Shown: positions 52,117 to 61,478, counted from the first letter of the stretch. The stretch: DNA of 64,000 nucleotides from Gemmatimonadota bacterium (GCA_016712265.1 JADJRJ010000028.1:496001-560000), one strand, 5' to 3'. Translations and numbers: made by a program. Notes: generated from the sequence alone by a model not told the origin.

Positions 52117-53340
52117 TTACGACGCGCGGGCCACGGCGGGTTTTTGGCCGGTGGGCATCTGTTCGGTCGCCCACTGCACGCACTCCTCGTACAGCCCTGG
52201 CAGCTTGGCCGGGTCGAGCCCGATGCGCTGCGCCGCCTCGCCGGCACTCTCCCACAGGCCCAGCTCGTACGATTCGATCACCAGCAGCGGGTCCGCGTAC
52301 GGCCCCGAGCGGTCGAGCAGCGCCGCTTTCACATCGTCGGCCAGGTTGACCCGCTCGAGGACCTCGGACATCGGCATCCGGAACACCGCATCCAGGAGCG
52401 AGAACAGTCCCATCAAGAACAACGTCCCCTTGTCGAGTCCAGTCTTGGGCAGGGCCAGCTGCTCGCAGAACCGGGCGCGCTGCACCGTCTGGCGGATCAG
52501 CTCGTCGTCGACCCCGCGCTTGCCGGTCCGCGAGGTGGCGGAGGCGAGTGCGAGCCAGCGAATGACGTTGTTGCGTCCCACGAGGCGCAGCGCGTGCGGG
52601 ATCGACGTGATCCCGCGGCCGCCTAACGCCGCCGAGTTGACGATGCGCAGTAATTGGTAGGTGATCCCCGGATCGGCGGAGATCACGCGCTCCAGCTCAC
52701 GCTCCGGTGTGTTGGGATCACGGGCGAGGGCCAGCAGGCGCAGCGCCGCCGCCGTCGACGTGGGCAACTCGGCCGCTGGCAGCGGCTCCGGGCGGCTGAA
52801 GTGCGGTCCCTGGAAGATGTCGAAGCCGAGCTTGAGGCAGGCCTCGTGGAGCTTGGCGTCCAGGACGTGGTCGGCAATCACCTTCTTCTGCTGCTTCTTG
52901 AGCGCCGTGACCATCGCGCCCAGCACGGCAGGGTTCTGGACCCGCAAGTCCACCCGCACCATCGCGGCCAGTGAGAGCAGCTTGAGAATGGGGGATCCCG
53001 CCGTGCGTGGCAGCTCGAACTCGTCCAGGACGACCCGAACACCCCGCTTGGCAAGCTCCCCGACGGCGGCAATCACCTCGTCGTCGACGCCGACGTCCGG
53101 GGGGACCAGGACGACCAGGGCCCGGGGTTCCGGCGTGTTGAAGATCCCCTCGACGAGTTGTTGGCGTGACGCACGTACCCAGGCCGGGAGCCCGGACCGC
53201 AGGAACTCGAACGACCCGCTCATGTAACTCCGCGCGAACGGGTCCGTGCCATCGTCCGTCGGCCGAAAGCGCAGCTCGTACCCGATGGCGTTGTCGCCCC
53301 GGTCGAACACGGGCTGGCGGACGAGGAAGATGTCGGACAT
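52117..53340 (-). CDS. EAL-like/HDOD signalling protein (YuxH type)
   Basis: A 407-residue protein. The first about 190 residues are an EAL-like domain (FLVRQPVFDRGDNAIGYELRF ... FDIFQGPHFSRP) in which the catalytic acidic residues are not well kept, and the rest is an HDOD domain (TAAALRLLALARDPNTPERE, ISADPGITYQLLRIVNSA, SIPHALRLVGRNNVIRW). Proteins of this kind act in signalling and development, often without cyclic-di-GMP turnover. It lies a few kilobases from the HD-GYP/GGDEF fusion protein. Confidence 0.88.
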   Translation of the reverse strand: MSDIFLVRQPVFDRGDNAIGYELRFRPTDDGTDPFARSYMSGSFEFLRSGLPAWVRASRQQLVEGIFNTPEPRALVVLVPPDVGVDDEVIAAVGELAKRGVRVVLDEFELPRTAGSPILKLLSLAAMVRVDLRVQNPAVLGAMVTALKKQQKKVIADHVLDAKLHEACLKLGFDIFQGPHFSRPEPLPAAELPTSTAAALRLLALARDPNTPERELERVISADPGITYQLLRIVNSAALGGRGITSIPHALRLVGRNNVIRWLALASATSRTGKRGVDDELIRQTVQRARFCEQLALPKTGLDKGTLFLMGLFSLLDAVFRMPMSEVLERVNLADDVKAALLDRSGPYADPLLVIESYELGLWESAGEAAQRIGLDPAKLPGLYEECVQWATEQMPTGQKPAVARAS

Positions 53341-53489
53341 TGACGGCGCGAAGGTGGACCTGCCAGCGCTGAGTATCGGCCCCTTCCTCCCCGATCTGGA
53401 GCCCGGTCAGAACGACGGGTTTGGACGAACCGGCGCGTTGCCGTCGATCCGGCACCTTGCTGGTCCGCACAGCTGGTTAAGTTGCGCGC

Positions 53490-55187
53490 GTGCCGCTGCC
53501 GACCCCCTCCCCGACCTCCCCCGCCGACCTGCGTGATGCCACGTGGGACGACCTGGCGCCCCTCTACGATGCCTTGGCCGAGGCTCCCATCACCGGCGAC
53601 GGCACCGCGTGGCTGACCGCGTGGTCGCAGCTGCAGTCCCTGGTGGAAGAGGCGGCGTCGATCGCCATGATCGAGTACACCTGCGACACCACGGACCCGG
53701 CCCGCGAAGCGGCCAACCTGCGCTGGTCGTCCGAGATCTTTCCGCAGGTGGTGGAACAGCACGTGCGACTGGCGCGGCGGCTGGTGGAGAGCGGGCTGGA
53801 GCCGCCGGGCATGTCGATGGTCCTGCGCGAGTTTCGCTCGGACATCGAGATCTTTCGCGAGGCGAACATCCCGCTCTTCACGCGGCTGGAAGAGCACGTG
53901 GCCGCCTACCAGAAGGTGACCGGTGGACTGGCGGTGGAATGGGAGGGGACTTCCCTGACCGTCCCCCAGCTGCAGCCGTTCCTCAAGGTCGCCGATCGCG
54001 CGGTCCGCGAGCGGGCCTTTCGCACCGGGGCCCAGGCCTACCTCGCCCAACGCGAGGTGCTCGCCGCGCAGTTCGACGCGATGTTCGTCCTGCGTCAGGA
54101 GATTGCGACGAACGCCGGGTTCGCGGATCACATGGCGTGGGCCTTTGCCGCCAAGCACCGCTTTGACTACACACCGGATGACTGTGCGCGGTTCCACGAT
54201 GCCGTGGCGACCACGGTCACCCCGGTGGTCGAGCGACTGATGGCGCATCGGGCCCGGGCGCTCGGTGTGCCGACGCTGCGGCCGTGGGATACGCTCGTGC
54301 AGCTCGAGGCACGCGACCCGGTGCGGCCGTTCACCGAGGTGGACGGACTCGTCGCGCCGGCGCAGCGCATCTTCGACCGGCTGGACCCGGAGCTTGGCGC
54401 CCGGTTTCGCGAGATGTCGGCGAACGGGTTACTCGATCTGGGGAGCCGGCCGGGCAAGGCCCCCGGCGGGTATTGCACGAACCTCGCCTGGCGCAAGCAG
54501 CCGTTCATCTTCATGAACGCGGTGGGGGTGCCTGACGACGTGAATACCCTGGTGCACGAGGCGGGGCACTGCTTTCACGACTTTGCCGCCAACCAGTTGC
54601 CATGGCTGTGGCAGCGGAGTGCGGGGCACGAGGCGGCCGAGTTGGCGTCCATGAGCATGGAACTGCTCGTGACGCCATGGTTGGTCCAGCCGACGGGGTA
54701 TTACACGCCGGAGCAGGCCCGGGCGGTGGAAATCGAGCAGCTCGAGGATGTGCTCACCAGCCTCTGTCACATCGCGAGCGTTGACGCCTTCCAGCGCTGG
54801 ATCTACACGTCCGGTGATGGGCATGACGCGGCCGCACGCGACGCCGCGTGGCTCCGGATTCGCGCGCAGTTCGAGGCCGGCGTCGAGTGGTCCGGGTTGG
54901 AGGCCGAGCGCGTGTCGCGCTGGTATCGGCAGCTGCACATCTTCGAACTGCCGTTCTACTACATCGAGTACGGCATCGCGCAGTTGGGGGCCCTGCAGCT
55001 GTGGCGCGACGCGCGGCAGGACCCGGCCGGCACGCTGGCGCGCTACCGGGCCTTCCAGGCGCTGGGGGGGACGCGACCCCTGCCCGAGTTGTACGCGGCA
55101 GCGGGCGCGCGCCTCATCTTCGACCGTGAGGGAATGGCCGAGCTGGTGGGCCTCGTGGAGCAGCGCCTCGAGGCCCTGCGCGGCTGA
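53490..55187 (+). CDS. M3-family oligoendopeptidase
   Basis: A 565-residue metallopeptidase starting at the GTG at 53,490. The zinc site is in TLVHEAGHCFHDFA (HExxH), with the third ligand in the SAGHEAAELASMSMELL helix. The length fits oligoendopeptidase F-type enzymes, which cut short peptides in the cytoplasm. It diverges from the HDOD gene and ends three bases before the convergent DUF4342 gene. Confidence 0.92.
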   Translation: MPLPTPSPTSPADLRDATWDDLAPLYDALAEAPITGDGTAWLTAWSQLQSLVEEAASIAMIEYTCDTTDPAREAANLRWSSEIFPQVVEQHVRLARRLVESGLEPPGMSMVLREFRSDIEIFREANIPLFTRLEEHVAAYQKVTGGLAVEWEGTSLTVPQLQPFLKVADRAVRERAFRTGAQAYLAQREVLAAQFDAMFVLRQEIATNAGFADHMAWAFAAKHRFDYTPDDCARFHDAVATTVTPVVERLMAHRARALGVPTLRPWDTLVQLEARDPVRPFTEVDGLVAPAQRIFDRLDPELGARFREMSANGLLDLGSRPGKAPGGYCTNLAWRKQPFIFMNAVGVPDDVNTLVHEAGHCFHDFAANQLPWLWQRSAGHEAAELASMSMELLVTPWLVQPTGYYTPEQARAVEIEQLEDVLTSLCHIASVDAFQRWIYTSGDGHDAAARDAAWLRIRAQFEAGVEWSGLEAERVSRWYRQLHIFELPFYYIEYGIAQLGALQLWRDARQDPAGTLARYRAFQALGGTRPLPELYAAAGARLIFDREGMAELVGLVEQRLEALRG

Positions 55188-55190
55188 TCG

Positions 55191-55442
55191 CTACGGCTTG
55201 GTGACCGAGGTGCCCGGGTCACGCTCGACCCCGATGGTATAGTCGGTGGCGAGGGCCGCAATCGCGCCGACGGCCGCCCAGAACGGGAGGAGCGCCGCCC
55301 CAACGAGGCCGGCGCTGAGCGGCATGTCCAGCAGCTGGCGGCCCTCCGGGTTGCGGAGGATAATCCGGCGCACGTTGCCTTCCCGGATGAGCTCCTTGAG
55401 CTTCTTCTTGAGGTTCTGGCCTGAGACCTTGAACTCTTCCAT
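55191..55442 (-). CDS. DUF4342 protein
   Basis: An 83-residue protein from the ATG at 55,442 with the DUF4342 pattern: EEFKVSGQNLKKKLKELIRE at the N-terminus, NVRRIILRNPEGRQLLDMPL and one membrane helix (AALLPFWAAVGAIAALATDY). Function unknown; common in Gram-positives and several high-GC phyla. It converges on the peptidase gene. Confidence 0.83.
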   Translation of the reverse strand: MEEFKVSGQNLKKKLKELIREGNVRRIILRNPEGRQLLDMPLSAGLVGAALLPFWAAVGAIAALATDYTIGVERDPGTSVTKP

Positions 55443-55580
55443 GTGTCGTGCCTCCACGGGGCGCACTGGGTGACTCATCCTACCGACGGCTCGTCTCCGG
55501 GGTTTCGCCCAGGCCGCCATCTTTGTCTAGGCGTCGAGGGCCCCCGACGTTATCCTACGCTTCACCCGAGCCCGGAGTCC

Positions 55581-55991
55581 ATGGCTGCAAACGCCATCGT
55601 CGCGCGATATGCTGACGGCCGCATCGTCAAGGGAATGAGCCTCGATGTCGCGCCGGAGCGTCCCACCTGCCATGTGCGCACCCTGGAAGGTGAGATGGTG
55701 GAGATCGCCCTGCGTGACCTGAAGGCCCTGTTCTTTGTAAAGAGCCTGGAGGGGGACGCCCAGAAGTCGGACGCGCAGGTCGTGGACGCGACCGATCCGC
55801 GCCTCCGCGGGGCCAAGCTGATCGAGGTCGTCTTCCACGACCAGGAGCGGATTGTCGGGATGGTGATGCGGTTCCCACCGCTCAAGACCTACTTCTTTCT
55901 CGTGCCGGCTGATCCGTCGAGCAACAACCTCCGGATCCTCGTGAACAAGGAACAGGTGCACACCATGGCCGTGATCCCGTCGAGTGCGTAG
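55581..55991 (+). CDS. Conserved hypothetical protein (two beta-rich halves)
   Basis: A 136-residue soluble protein from the ATG at 55,581, with CCCGGAG upstream. Two repeats of a beta-rich pattern: IVARYADGRIVKGMSLDV, HVRTLEGEMVEIALRDLKAL and RGAKLIEVVFHDQERIVGMV, PPLKTYFFLVPAD. It resembles small proteins I have seen next to type IV pilus or PilZ genes but no family can be named. The next gene starts within its last codons. Confidence 0.65.
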   Translation: MAANAIVARYADGRIVKGMSLDVAPERPTCHVRTLEGEMVEIALRDLKALFFVKSLEGDAQKSDAQVVDATDPRLRGAKLIEVVFHDQERIVGMVMRFPPLKTYFFLVPADPSSNNLRILVNKEQVHTMAVIPSSA

Positions 55992-56454
55992 CCTCGTCAC
56001 GACCGCTTGGGTCGCGTTGCTCGCGACGCGGGTGGCGGGAGGCCAGGAGCCACTGCCGGGGGCGTCTGGCGCGCGCGTGACCGCACAGCTCGCCGCGGGT
56101 GCCCTGCTGACGCCGATCGGGTTTTTCGGGAGTGGATGGGCGGCGAAACGACTCGCGCAGCGCACGACGTGGTCCGACGCAAGAATCCGCCGCGTCGCCT
56201 TCGTCGCTGCCTATGCGGGCGCGGCAAGCGCGGCGGCGGCCGCTCCAACGCTCATCGGCGAGCGCGGGCGCTACCCGGCCGCATTCGTCGGCGCTGCGGC
56301 CGGCGTTGGCGTGTCGGCCCTCACTGCCCGACTCGGCAATGCCCGCTATGATGGGGGCCAACGGTGCGGAGTGATCTGCTGGGGGCTGGGTGCGATGGCG
56401 ATTGCCGGGCCGTCGATCGGCGCGACCGTGGGATATCAGCTCAGCCGCCGGTGA
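55984..56454 (+). CDS. Exported glycine/alanine-rich protein
   Basis: A 156-residue protein from a GTG at 55,984, overlapping the previous stop by eight bases. It has an N-terminal signal-like stretch (LVTTAWVALLATRVAGGQ) and three further weakly hydrophobic, Ala/Gly-rich segments (VAFVAAYAGAASAAAAA and others), as in small membrane or outer-membrane glycine-zipper proteins. No family recognised. Confidence 0.6.
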   Translation: MRSLVTTAWVALLATRVAGGQEPLPGASGARVTAQLAAGALLTPIGFFGSGWAAKRLAQRTTWSDARIRRVAFVAAYAGAASAAAAAPTLIGERGRYPAAFVGAAAGVGVSALTARLGNARYDGGQRCGVICWGLGAMAIAGPSIGATVGYQLSRR

Positions 56455-56524
56455 TTCCCCGGTTGCGCGGGACGTCCCCCGCGCTAAGGTGTAGGAGACT
56501 CCGTGCCTCATCCCGAGTGACCCT

Positions 56525-57001
56525 ATGAGAACCCCGATCCTCGTCGCGCTCGCCGCCGGTGTTGCGGCTTCGCTCGCAGCCGGCCGACCAGCGGCTGGCC
56601 CCACTGCGGAGACCGTCGCCGCGCCGATCATGCAGGTGTACAAGTCGGCGACCTGCGGCTGCTGCAAGTCGTGGGTGGAGAAAATGAAGGCGGCGGGATT
56701 TGAGGTGCGTGTCACTGACCTGGACGAGTCGGCCCTGCAGGAGGTGAAGGCCAAGCGGGGGGTCGGCGAGAACCTGCAGTCCTGCCACACAGCGGTGGTC
56801 AACGGCTACGTGGTCGAAGGGCACGTGCCGGCGGCCGACATTCACCGGATGCTCAAGGAAAAGCCGGCCATCGCCGGAATCGCGGCTCCGGGAATGCCTC
56901 GTGGGAGCCCGGGGATGGAAGTGCCCGGTGGCGCGAAGGATCCTTATCAGGTCCTGACATTCACTCGGAGCGGCAAGACCAGCGTGTTCGCGCGCCACTA
57001 G
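56525..57001 (+). CDS. DUF411 protein (copper-linked), exported
   Basis: A 158-residue protein with a signal peptide and the DUF411 core: VYKSATCGCCKSWVEKMKAA with the Cys motif CGCC, then LQSCHTAVVNGYVVEGHVP and a helical end (ADIHRMLKEKPAIAGIA). DUF411 has a thioredoxin-like fold and is found near copper-resistance genes, so it probably binds copper in the periplasm. It leads a run of three closely spaced genes. Confidence 0.88.
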   Translation: MRTPILVALAAGVAASLAAGRPAAGPTAETVAAPIMQVYKSATCGCCKSWVEKMKAAGFEVRVTDLDESALQEVKAKRGVGENLQSCHTAVVNGYVVEGHVPAADIHRMLKEKPAIAGIAAPGMPRGSPGMEVPGGAKDPYQVLTFTRSGKTSVFARH

Positions 57002-57478
57002 GTGCGGCGATCCAGGTGGTTCGCGACGCTCCTGACGGTTGGTGCCTTGATGGGCTGTGCGCCCAATGGTACCGGGAGCGCTATGCCCGATAGCTCGTGG
57101 CCGGCCCAGGGGGAGGCCCGCGCCACCGTGGGGACGGCGGACTATGGCATCGAGGTCGAGGCATGGCGCTCCTTCCAGCCGGTGGCCGGGGAGCGCGGGG
57201 ATCCGCTCCTCGCCATCGTGCGCCTGACCAGTACGCAGCCGATTCCCCCGGACGTCGCGCTGGGGCGCGTGCGGTTGCAGCGGGGTCCGGACAGCTGGGG
57301 TGGCACCCTGGCAGAGGAGTCGGCGCGCCCGGGGGGCCCAACGGCGGTCGAGTTCATGCTCCGCGAGGGTCCGCGGTGGACGGCGGGCGACTCGATCACG
57401 GTGATGGCGGAGCTCGTCCGCAACGGGAGCCGTCTCGCCGTGCTTGGGCTGCGGACGGTGATCGCACGCGTGGACTAG
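57002..57478 (+). CDS. Small lipoprotein of unknown function
   Basis: A 158-residue protein from a GTG directly after the previous stop, with a lipobox (LLTVGALMGC). The mature part is beta-rich with no recognised domain (GTADYGIEVEAWRSFQPVAG, DSITVMAELVRNGSRLAVLG). It lies between the DUF411 gene and a ChrR-like cupin gene with no spacing and is surely co-transcribed with them. Confidence 0.7.
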   Translation: MRRSRWFATLLTVGALMGCAPNGTGSAMPDSSWPAQGEARATVGTADYGIEVEAWRSFQPVAGERGDPLLAIVRLTSTQPIPPDVALGRVRLQRGPDSWGGTLAEESARPGGPTAVEFMLREGPRWTAGDSITVMAELVRNGSRLAVLGLRTVIARVD

Positions 57479-58192
57479 ATGAGCGGCCCGGATGCGGGGG
57501 TGCCCCACGTGGTGCCGCCGCCGGCGCTCCGCGACCGGGTCCTGGCCGTGGGCACGCCGTCACCGATGACCTTCCTGCGCGCGACGCAGGGCTTCTGGCT
57601 TGAGACAAGCGACGGCGTGCAGTCTCGGATCCTCTTTCGAGATTCGCGCGATCGGTACCAGACGCGTCAGCTGGCACTGCGGGCTGGGGCCCGGCTTCCT
57701 GCCCCGGAGTTGGCAGGACACGTTGCCGTGCATGTCCTCGCGGGTGCTCTTCGAGGGCCAGGAGCCCAACGCCTTGCAGCGGGGGACTCTGCGGGCGGCC
57801 TCGAGGGGGAGTGGCGCGCTGATGCGGCGACCCGCGTCATCGAGTTCGCGACCGCGGGCACCGAGGCGCTGCCGCCGTCGCTGGCGCCACAGGTGGGTGC
57901 CACCTGGCTGCCGCTGGCAGATGGGATACGCGTGCGTTGTGACCCGGTGGGGATGCCGGGCGGGATCCTGCTGTTCGATGCCGTGGCGGGGGCTACCCTC
58001 GCCGAGCATGTGCACGACGGCATCGAGGAGCTGCTGGTGGTGTCGGGGAGCTGCGTGGTGGAAGGCGAGGAGCTGTCGGCCGGGGACTATCACCGCGCGG
58101 CGGCGGACTCGACCCATGGGCCGACCGTCGCAGGCACGGATGGATGCCGCCTCCTGTGCGTCCATCGCGCTCCGGCGGGCGGGTCCCTGTGA
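57479..58192 (+). CDS. ChrR-type cupin protein
   Basis: A 237-residue protein made of two cupin domains. The second carries the metal-binding pattern HVHDGIEELLVVSG ... GDYHRAAADSTHGP, as in the C-terminal domain of the anti-sigma factor ChrR. The N-terminal anti-sigma domain of ChrR is absent, so it is a cupin that may sense zinc or oxidative stress without a sigma factor partner. It begins at the base following the lipoprotein stop. Confidence 0.8.
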   Translation: MSGPDAGVPHVVPPPALRDRVLAVGTPSPMTFLRATQGFWLETSDGVQSRILFRDSRDRYQTRQLALRAGARLPAPELAGHVAVHVLAGALRGPGAQRLAAGDSAGGLEGEWRADAATRVIEFATAGTEALPPSLAPQVGATWLPLADGIRVRCDPVGMPGGILLFDAVAGATLAEHVHDGIEELLVVSGSCVVEGEELSAGDYHRAAADSTHGPTVAGTDGCRLLCVHRAPAGGSL

Positions 58193-58238
58193 CGTGGCGC
58201 ACTGCCGGGTGACCCTCCGGGCAGGACCTTGAGTGGCC

Positions 58239-58637
58239 ATGTGGAGGTCCCCCATTCCCCTCGCTGTGGCGGCGGCCGTCGCTTGTGGCGACGCGATGCC
58301 GCCCGAGCCGGCCCGTCCCCGGTCGCTCGTGACCTGTGTTCCGTCGCTCGACGTGCGCGTGGACACACAGGGCGGACCTCGCATCAGTTGGAGCCCGGCC
58401 TGCGGGGCGACCTACCTCGAGGTATCATCGCCCGATAACCTGGAGACCTACTGGATCATTCGCGGCGACACCGGGAAGATCGCGCCAGGGGTGACCTACG
58501 GCGTGACGCCGCCGGACTACACGTCGCGTTTTGGTCCTGTGCCGCTTGCCGTGGGGCAATGGTATGCGGTGCGGGTTGGTGTGATGGTGGATGACGACTC
58601 CTACGCCCTGGTCGGCGAGGGGGTGTTCCAGCGGTGA
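58239..58637 (+). CDS. Small lipoprotein, fibronectin-like
   Basis: A 132-residue protein from the ATG at 58,239 with a lipobox (LAVAAAVACG). The mature part has a single beta-sandwich of FN3 look (GGPRISWSPACGATYLEVSS ... GQWYAVRVGVMVDDD). No family recognised. It lies 46 bases after the ChrR-like gene. Confidence 0.68.
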   Translation: MWRSPIPLAVAAAVACGDAMPPEPARPRSLVTCVPSLDVRVDTQGGPRISWSPACGATYLEVSSPDNLETYWIIRGDTGKIAPGVTYGVTPPDYTSRFGPVPLAVGQWYAVRVGVMVDDDSYALVGEGVFQR

Positions 58638-58691
58638 CCGGGAGCGCCTAACGCGGGTGGCGGGAGGGCCGCCGGCATGCTAGCGTCCGGG

Positions 58692-59498
58692 ATGGCGAAG
58701 TTCACCGGGACCCCGACGCTGCTGGGCCTGCCGTTTGATGAGGCGTCGTCGTTCCTTCGCGGCGCGGCGGGTGCGCCGCCGCTGATACGGGCGGCGATGC
58801 GGAGCGACGCGTCCAACCTGTGGACCGAGGCGCTGGTCGACATTGGCGTTCCGGGAGCCTTTGCTGATGCCGGCGACGCCGACCTCTCGGGTGACGCGCG
58901 GGGCGCGATGACGGCGGCGGTGGCCCGCGTCATTTCGGACGGCGGCCGGCCGATGGTGCTCGGGGGGGATCATGCGGTCACCTGGCCGGTGCTGCGGGCG
59001 GTGCGCGCCGCACATGGAGCGCTCTCGATTCTTCATTTCGACGCACACAACGACCTGTACGATCACTTCGAGGGGGACCGGGGCTCGCATGCCTGCCCGT
59101 TTGCACGGATCATGGAGGCCGGGCTCGCCGATGAGCTGGTGCAGGTGGGGATTCGGGCCATGACCGGCCACCAGCGGGAGCAGGCGGATCGGTTTGGAGT
59201 GGACGTGATCGACATGAGACGCTGGGTCGCCGGGGTGCGGCCATCGCTGAAGCACCCCGTCTATATCTCGCTCGACCTGGATGCCCTCGATCCCGCGTAC
59301 GCCCCGGGTGTGTCACACCGTGAGCCCGGGGGCCTCACGGTTCGGGATGTGCTCACGGTGCTGCATGACATCCAGGTGCCGATCGTCGGCGCTGATCTGG
59401 TGGAGTACAATCCTGCGCGAGATCTCGACGGCGTGACCGCCACGGTGGCGGGCAAGTTGCTGAAGGAAGTGCTCGGAGCCATGGGCTCGAGGGCATGA
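58692..59498 (+). CDS. Agmatinase/arginase-family ureohydrolase
   Basis: A 268-residue enzyme from the ATG at 58,692; an ATG 15 bases earlier is also possible. The two-manganese site is in VLGGDHAVTW (His94), HFDAHNDLYD (Asp117, His119, Asp121) and SLDLDALDPAYAPGV, with the closing Glu in VEYNP. It removes urea from agmatine or a related guanidino compound. The next gene starts in an ATGA overlap, so the two are co-translated. Confidence 0.9.
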   Translation: MAKFTGTPTLLGLPFDEASSFLRGAAGAPPLIRAAMRSDASNLWTEALVDIGVPGAFADAGDADLSGDARGAMTAAVARVISDGGRPMVLGGDHAVTWPVLRAVRAAHGALSILHFDAHNDLYDHFEGDRGSHACPFARIMEAGLADELVQVGIRAMTGHQREQADRFGVDVIDMRRWVAGVRPSLKHPVYISLDLDALDPAYAPGVSHREPGGLTVRDVLTVLHDIQVPIVGADLVEYNPARDLDGVTATVAGKLLKEVLGAMGSRA

Positions 59499-59935
59499 GG
59501 GCGCTGGGCTTGCTCGTCCTTGCGGGTTGTTTCTCCGCGACGCCAAGTGACGTGAATGGTCCCGCGCGCTGCGGGCGACCGGCGGGGCTGGCCGACGTGA
59601 CGGGATGTGCCCTCGTGGCCGGGGCGGTCACCAGTACCCGTGGGGATCCCCTGGATGGCATCGAGGGGAGCATTCGTGTCGGCGCGACGTGTCCCTGTGC
59701 TGGTGTGACCTTGCAAGTGGACGAACGCGGGCTGTTCTCAGCGACGGTGTACCGCCAGGGCGGGAGTGCCGACAGCGCCCGTGTGACAGTGGTGGTGCAG
59801 GCGACGGCGTCGCGATACCCTCGGCATGTCACCGGCGCTCCATACTTCGACACGGCGTCCGTGGTGCTGCGTTTCGCGGATGTCGGATCAGCGCCTGAAC
59901 TCAGCGACGTGCGGCTGCGGATCCCGCTGCCGTGA
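59495..59935 (+). CDS. Small lipoprotein, carboxypeptidase-regulatory-like
   Basis: A 146-residue protein with a lipobox (LLVLAGCF) and a Cys-rich beta domain (LADVTGCALVAGAVTSTRGD, VGATCPCAGVTLQVDERGLF). The V.G.V...GDPL.G...V pattern is like a carboxypeptidase-regulatory-like domain. It overlaps the agmatinase-family gene by four bases. Function unknown. Confidence 0.65.
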   Translation: MRALGLLVLAGCFSATPSDVNGPARCGRPAGLADVTGCALVAGAVTSTRGDPLDGIEGSIRVGATCPCAGVTLQVDERGLFSATVYRQGGSADSARVTVVVQATASRYPRHVTGAPYFDTASVVLRFADVGSAPELSDVRLRIPLP

Positions 59936-59954
59936 ACCCAGACAGGAGACGACG

Positions 59955-60284
59955 ATGTTGGCATCTCGAGTGACGATGGCCCCGACCCTGGACGGCTTCC
60001 AGGTGGAGGAAACGCTGGGGGTGGTCCGCGGGATCGTGGTCCGGTCGCGGTCCGTCTTTGGGACGATCGGGGCGGCGTTCCAAACCATTCGGGGTGGCAA
60101 CATCTCCCTGATGACCGACCTGTGTGAACGGACCCGGGCCGATGCGTTTGCGCAGATGATCGAGCATGCCGAAGGGTTGGGGGCCAATGCCGTGACCTGC
60201 GTGCGCTACGATGCGACAGAAGTGATGCAGGGGGTCTCCGAAGTGCTGTGTTACGGGACGGCGGTCCGGGTGCGGCCCTTGTGA
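59955..60284 (+). CDS. YbjQ/UPF0145-family protein
   Basis: A 109-residue protein with AGGAG ten bases before the ATG at 59,955. It matches the YbjQ family: LDGFQVEETLGVVRGIVVRS at the start, then TRADAFAQMIEHAEGLGANA, VTCVRYD and SEVLCYGTAVRV. Members form pentamers and are linked to metals or stress, without a clear role. Confidence 0.88.
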   Translation: MLASRVTMAPTLDGFQVEETLGVVRGIVVRSRSVFGTIGAAFQTIRGGNISLMTDLCERTRADAFAQMIEHAEGLGANAVTCVRYDATEVMQGVSEVLCYGTAVRVRPL

Positions 60285-60360
60285 TGTGGCCGGCTCTCGC
60301 CGCGGGGACGCGACGGGGGTAGATTCGGCGGTCCCCTCGACCAGCCACGCATCGTTAGGT

Positions 60361-61101
60361 ATGTCGTCCAGGCGTTCTCCCACCACTCGTCGGCCCGGTG
60401 CCCGTGTTGGCGCGGCACGGTTCCTCGACGCTGCCCGCCGCTGGGAAGCGGCGGTGGTGGCCGAGGCCTTGCGAGGCAATCCGGAGTTTGCTGAGGCGGT
60501 CGACCGTCACGGGCGGACCGGGCTGCACTTGTGTGCGGCGGCGACGGCGGCATCCTCGCGCAAGCCGCTGGCCGCCTCGGTGGCGACGGCCCGGGCGCTG
60601 TTGCGCGGTGGGGCAGCGATTGACGCCGTGCACCCGATCGTTGATGGTGGGGAGTCGTTTCCGGCGCGTGCATTGTGGCATGCGGTGGCTCGCGGGCACA
60701 ACCGGAGCCTGGCGCGTTTCCTCCTCCAGTCGGGGGCGAACCCTGATTGGTGTTTCTGGGCGGTGGTATGGAATGACGACGTGGTCACCGCGCGCATGCT
60801 GAGCGCACACCAGGCCAACGTGAACCTGACCTTCCAGGGGGAAACGCCCTTGTTGTACGCCACGCGGCTGCACCGGACGCGCATGATTCGCTGGCTGCTG
60901 CGCCACGGCGCCGATCCCAACGTGGCGGACGCCGACGGGGAGACGCCACTGATGGTGGCGGTGGCGCGCCGCCGGCCGCTGGCGGAAGTGGAGGAATTGC
61001 TGCGGCATGGCGCGGACCCATCGTGCTTGCCTGCCCGCCGCCGTCCCGACGCGGGCCTCGTGCGACTCCTCGAGAAGTACGGCACGACCCCTCGGGGCTG
61101 A
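60361..61101 (+). CDS. Ankyrin-repeat protein
   Basis: A 246-residue soluble protein from the ATG at 60,361. Ankyrin repeats are clear in the C-terminal 200 residues: DRHGRTGLHLCAAATAA, RGHNRSLARFLLQSGANPDW, QGETPLLYATRLHRTRM, RWLLRHGADPNVADADGETP, EELLRHGADPS. The basic N-terminus (MSSRRSPTTRRPGARVG) is unstructured. It probably binds other proteins. Confidence 0.87.
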   Translation: MSSRRSPTTRRPGARVGAARFLDAARRWEAAVVAEALRGNPEFAEAVDRHGRTGLHLCAAATAASSRKPLAASVATARALLRGGAAIDAVHPIVDGGESFPARALWHAVARGHNRSLARFLLQSGANPDWCFWAVVWNDDVVTARMLSAHQANVNLTFQGETPLLYATRLHRTRMIRWLLRHGADPNVADADGETPLMVAVARRRPLAEVEELLRHGADPSCLPARRRPDAGLVRLLEKYGTTPRG

Positions 61102-61135
61102 TCGCTGGGGCTGCCCGGCCCGCTCCGCGCGCATC

Positions 61136-61401
61136 CTCGTCAGGCAGGCGCGTGTCCCGGTGACTCGTCAGGCAGCAACTCTCCACGTGGCGTGGAAAAA
61201 CGTCGGACTGGTTTGCATTCGCGAATGCCGGCGACACGCCCGGTGCGCGCCGTCGGATGGTGGCTGCGTACTCGTCAGGCACTCGTCAGGCCTAACCACT
61301 CGACAAAATCGTAACTGCCTGACACATTAGTGACCGTCGAGGCCTAACGGGCGTCGGTTGCCTGACGAGCGACCGCGCACCCCATGCGGACTCGTCAGGC
61401 A
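61136..61401. repeat. Cluster of CTCGTCAGGCA repeats
   Basis: Seven copies or near copies of an 11-base word lie between the ankyrin gene and the AP2-domain gene: plus strand at 61,136, 61,164, 61,271, 61,282 (last base C) and 61,391; minus strand at 61,359-61,369 and partly at 61,316-61,326. Copies three and four are tandem. Elsewhere the intergenic sequence is unremarkable. It looks like an array of binding sites, though an origin-like or transposon-end role cannot be excluded. Confidence 0.75.
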
Positions 61402-61478
61402 GCCGGCGCCCCCGCGGGCCGGACCCGAACACTCACGGCGTCGCCGGCCCCATTCCTGCGACCACAGCCCGAACTCCC

